DNA from: Wolbachia endosymbiont (group A) of Rhinocyllus conicus
GTDB taxonomy: Bacteria > Pseudomonadota > Alphaproteobacteria > Rickettsiales > Anaplasmataceae
Length of the DNA: 64,000 nucleotides
NCBI RefSeq assembly: GCF_947250775.1
Contig: NZ_OX366349.1
Location: 1,612,001 to 1,676,000 of the forward strand
Direction: 5' to 3'
The number at the start of each line of letters is the position of its first letter. The first letter of the stretch is position 1. The translations under genes and the position numbers were made by a program. The notes beneath the pieces are model-generated. The model worked only from the letters and a program-made list of their open reading frames with translations. It was not told the origin of the DNA and made no database searches. Positions 61,158 through 64,000 of this stretch are shown in pieces.

Positions 61158-63155
61158 ATGACTAACTTAGAAAAGATGAGAGAAAAACTGCAAGATCAAA
61201 TAAATTATCATAATGTTTTGTATCACCAAAAAAATAAGCCAGAAATAAGTGATGCTGAATATGATGAACTGAAGAAAAAGTTAGCTGAAATAGAGGCACA
61301 ATTTCCAGAAATTTATGCAACACAAGATAGTGTTGGTGCTCCACCTGATGAGAGGTTTTCTAAGGTGGAACATCAAGAACCTATGCTTTCTCTTGAGAAT
61401 GCTTATGATGAACAAGGTGTAGAGAAATTTTTGTCTAAAATAAAGAGATTTTTAATTGAAGACAAAATAGAGATATTATGTGAGCCCAAAATTGATGGGT
61501 TGTCGTTTTCTGCAATTTATGAGGATGGAAGATTTGTTAAAGCTGCAACTCGAGGTGACGGTTTTGTAGGGGAAGATGTCACTCACAATGTTGCAACAAT
61601 AAAAGGCTTTCCTAAGTTTTTGCAAGGTGTGCAAGGTAGACTAGAAGTAAGAGGTGAAATATACATCAGTAACAGCGACTTTTTAAAGTTAAATGAAAAC
61701 GATGAATTTGCCAATCCTCGAAATGCAGCTGCTGGTTCTCTAAAGCAATTGGATGCAAACATTACAGCAAGTAGACCACTTAGATATTTTGCTTATTCTT
61801 TGATTGGTGGAGCAGAGAAAAGTCAAAGTGAAATACTAAATAAGCTTGAGGCACTTGGTTTTTGCGTAAATGAGCATCAGTCCTTAACGAGTAGTTTGGA
61901 TGGAATGCTGAAGTTCTATAACGAGGTCTATAATTGTCGCTATAACTTGGATTATGATATTGATGGAATAGTCTATAAAGTAAATGATTTGGTACTACAA
62001 AATCGTCTAGGGAATACTCACAAAGCACCGCGCTCAGCACTTGCATACAAGTTTTCTGCGGTTTATGCAAAAACAAAGTTAAATAAGATATTTATACAGG
62101 TGGGCAGAACAGGGGTTTTAACTCCAGTTGCAGATTTAGTGCCAGTCAATATTGGTGGGGTGCTAGTTAGTAGAGCAAGTCTGCATAACCAAGATGAGAT
62201 AAAACGTAAAGACATAAGAGAGGGAGATATTGTAACAATCAAAAGGGCAGGAGATGTAATTCCCCAGATCATTGAAGTGAACAGAGATTCTCGTCTTCCA
62301 AATGCACCTGAATTTGTGTTTCCTGAAGTATGCCCTGAATGTGGTAGTAAAGTACGTCAGGTTGAGGGAGAGGCGGCAGTAAGATGTCCTGAGGAATTTG
62401 CCTGTAAAGCTCAAATAATAGAAAAACTAAAGCATTTTGTATCGAAAGATGCATTTGACATTGTTGGCCTTGGTGATAAGCAGATAGAGTTTTTTTACGA
62501 CCTTGATCTGATAAAACAAATCCATGATATTTTTACTTTAGAAGAAAAATTGGATGAATTTAATCTGGAAGGACAGTCTGGCTGGGGCGAGAAATCTATA
62601 GCTAATTTGTTAAATTCTATACAAAGCAGAAGGGTAATAACTCTAGATAGGTTTATATTTTCTTTAGGTATTAGATTTATTGGCCAAGTTGCAGCAGAAT
62701 TGCTTGCAGATTATTATGTTTCTTATGATAATTGGTATAATTCGATGATTGAACTGTCATCAGATAATACTGAGCTAGTCGGTATAGACGGCATAGGAAA
62801 AAAAGGGGCTGAATCTTTGGAATCATTTTTTTCTAAGGAACATAACATCAAAATGTTAAATGATCTTACTGCTTGTCTTCAAATTCTTCCTGTGAGCTCC
62901 AACTCTAGTGACTCTGTTTTAAATAATAAAATTATAGTGTTTACTGGTAAGCTACTTGCTATGAGTAGAGGAGAGGCAAAAGTAAGAGCCAAAACTCTAG
63001 GAGCAAAGGTCAGCTCACATCTTTCTGCTAAAACTGACTACCTAATTGCAGGAGAAAAACCAGGATCCAAATATAAAAAGGCAGTGGAATTAGGTGTAGA
63101 AATTTTAGATGAAGACCAGTGGCATAAAGTGATAAGTTCGGGAGTGTTCAAATGA
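61158..63155 (+). CDS. ligA: NAD-dependent DNA ligase LigA
   Basis: Seals nicks in replication and repair using NAD+. The 665 residues show domain Ia (YHNVLYHQKNKPEISDAEYD), the adenylation domain with CEPKIDGLSFS (active Lys near residue 112) and KAATRGDGFVGEDVT, the OB domain (IFIQVGRTGVLTPVADL), a four-Cys zinc finger (CPECG ... RCPEEFAC), helix-hairpin-helix repeats (LVGIDGIGKKGAESL) and a C-terminal BRCT domain (NNKIIVFTGKLLAMSRGEAK). ATG 61158 is supported by the family N-terminus. Confidence 0.97.
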   Translation: MTNLEKMREKLQDQINYHNVLYHQKNKPEISDAEYDELKKKLAEIEAQFPEIYATQDSVGAPPDERFSKVEHQEPMLSLENAYDEQGVEKFLSKIKRFLIEDKIEILCEPKIDGLSFSAIYEDGRFVKAATRGDGFVGEDVTHNVATIKGFPKFLQGVQGRLEVRGEIYISNSDFLKLNENDEFANPRNAAAGSLKQLDANITASRPLRYFAYSLIGGAEKSQSEILNKLEALGFCVNEHQSLTSSLDGMLKFYNEVYNCRYNLDYDIDGIVYKVNDLVLQNRLGNTHKAPRSALAYKFSAVYAKTKLNKIFIQVGRTGVLTPVADLVPVNIGGVLVSRASLHNQDEIKRKDIREGDIVTIKRAGDVIPQIIEVNRDSRLPNAPEFVFPEVCPECGSKVRQVEGEAAVRCPEEFACKAQIIEKLKHFVSKDAFDIVGLGDKQIEFFYDLDLIKQIHDIFTLEEKLDEFNLEGQSGWGEKSIANLLNSIQSRRVITLDRFIFSLGIRFIGQVAAELLADYYVSYDNWYNSMIELSSDNTELVGIDGIGKKGAESLESFFSKEHNIKMLNDLTACLQILPVSSNSSDSVLNNKIIVFTGKLLAMSRGEAKVRAKTLGAKVSSHLSAKTDYLIAGEKPGSKYKKAVELGVEILDEDQWHKVISSGVFK

Positions 63156-63298
63156 CACTTGGATTGTATATTAAATCAAAGTTGCAAGACTATAATGAGC
63201 AAGCTGTTAATTGGATTGATTGGATTACCACAAAAAAACTCCTTTCTTTCTCTCCATTTTTTCTGGGTAAGGTCATGGTGCTGGTACAGGTCCTATAG
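63152..63298 (+). CDS. Small ORF overlapping the ligA stop
   Basis: A 48-codon frame whose ATG overlaps the ligA TGA (ATGA). It reads MTLGLYIKSKLQDYNEQAVN, then WIDWITTKKLLSFSPFFLGK and ends VMVLVQVL. The overlap is typical of coupled genes, but the end runs into less structured sequence before a palindromic repeat, so it may be the stump of a longer gene. No family recognised. Confidence 0.35.
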   Translation: MTLGLYIKSKLQDYNEQAVNWIDWITTKKLLSFSPFFLGKVMVLVQVL

Positions 63299-63312
63299 CT
63301 GACCCAAGCAAC

Positions 63313-63376
63313 ACGTCATACCGCGATTTATTCGCAGTATCTCAGCATAGATTCCGCTAACAAGTAGCGGAATGAC
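63313..63376. repeat. Two-hairpin palindromic repeat unit
   Basis: Starts CGTCATACCGCGATTTATTC and ends with GCGGAATGACG, the bipartite unit also seen at 39971-40036 and 52509-52570. The following 63377-63499 shows no gene but matches, inverted, the upstream region of the Rpn gene at 59443-59515. Confidence 0.7.
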
Positions 63377-63499
63377 GAATTTTTGTTTTTCAAATTATCG
63401 GTAAACCTAAGTCACTTTAGCTATAGCTATCTTCAAAAATATGGTTGAATAATTGTTAATAATAGTGTATAATTATTAATATTTTCAAGCATTTTTGCC

Positions 63500-64000
63500 A
63501 TGGCTCTTTCAAAATTTCTCGATCCTCGCAATGATTTGTGTTTCAAAAAAATCTTTGGAACGGAAAAAAATAAGAATATCCTGATCCACTTTTTGAACGA
63601 TATTTTAGGGTTTACTGAGATAAATGCAATACAAGAAGTTGAGTTTCTTAGCACTATTATGGATCCCGAAGTTGCCTCTGATAAACAAAGTATTGTTGAT
63701 GTTCTCTGCAAGGATTCTCATGGAAATAGATATATAGCAGAAATGCAGCTCGCTAGAGACAAGGGCTTCGAAAAACGCGCTCAATTATATGCCGCTAAAG
63801 CCTACTCAAGACAATTAGATAAATCTGGCAACTACATTGATTTAAAGAAAGTCTTCTTTATTGCTATATCAAATTGTAACTTACTTCCTGAAGAAGTTGA
63901 TTATATTTCTACTCATAATATACGTGATATAAAAACTAACGGCCATTACTTAAAAGATTTTCAATTTATCTTTATAGAATTGCCCAAATTTTCAAAAAGT
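63500..64000 (+). CDS. Rpn-family recombination-promoting nuclease, partial
   Basis: An open frame from ATG 63500 that runs past the window edge (167 codons seen). It is nearly identical to the split gene at 58893-59442, with a few changes (FTEINAIQEV, MDPEVASDK, DSHGNRYIAEMQLARDKG). The PD-(D/E)XK residues are present (Asp in VDVL, E-x-Q in EMQ). The 5' flank is also shared, so the two genes form an inverted pair around gltX-ligA. Rpn proteins are DNA endonucleases that promote recA-independent recombination in E. coli; the role here is unknown. Confidence 0.85.
   Translation, partial: MALSKFLDPRNDLCFKKIFGTEKNKNILIHFLNDILGFTEINAIQEVEFLSTIMDPEVASDKQSIVDVLCKDSHGNRYIAEMQLARDKGFEKRAQLYAAKAYSRQLDKSGNYIDLKKVFFIAISNCNLLPEEVDYISTHNIRDIKTNGHYLKDFQFIFIELPKFSKS

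Overview
The window looks like an AT-rich Wolbachia chromosome (Anaplasmataceae, arthropod or nematode endosymbiont). The evidence is the gene content (nuoD, hemF, carB, sucCD, an icd with a C-terminal extension, CckA, GapR-like DUF2312, an ankyrin-repeat protein, degraded phage genes), many short palindromic intergenic repeats of the kind known in Wolbachia, and a very heavy load of IS elements (IS5/IS903-like, IS481, IS630, IS110) plus a group II intron. The strain cannot be named from the sequence alone.

Layout: 1-6 kb is accessory (serine-recombinase element, IS5-type IS, a 326-bp MITE, an IS481 relic abutting lysC). 6-24 kb is mostly housekeeping: recJ, nuoD, argD, a CBS/CorC protein, a gapR-like gene, ubiX-folD, an esterase, an epimerase, an acidic unknown protein, carB, an SDR and a YihY-type protein. 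24-35 kb carries a parA relic, cckA, hemF, tRNA-Glu, rsmE, tRNA-Pro, rpsU-sucC-sucD, an RDD protein, icd and nth. 35-51 kb is an accessory island: IS5 and IS630 copies, a phage remnant (structural-type protein, ParDE-like toxin-antitoxin pair, truncated terminase), a large ankyrin protein, an IS110, a 962-residue unknown protein, two MITEs, an IS110 relic and a second serine-recombinase element. 51-64 kb has trhO, an iron permease, gltX and ligA, with an Rpn nuclease gene split by a group II intron that is itself split by the third serine-recombinase element.

The most unusual system is a compact 1,960-bp element present three times (47-2006, 49204-51498 with a MITE inside, 55707-57666). It encodes one short ORF and a 552-codon large serine recombinase, is bounded by 24-bp perfect terminal inverted repeats, and is flanked by an AT dinucleotide on both sides at every site. 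The recombinase frame has no stop codon inside the element: it runs through the right inverted repeat and ends in whatever DNA lies beyond. Joined end to end, the frame would continue 43 codons and stop just inside the upstream ORF. This looks like a minimal transposon driven by a large serine recombinase, distinct from IS607 in having long inverted ends.

Other notable points: palindromic elements inserted in frame within ubiX and carB; a MITE family with IS5-type ends and 9-bp target duplications; two loci carrying paired ~140-bp intergenic repeats; and inverted Rpn gene copies flanking gltX-ligA.
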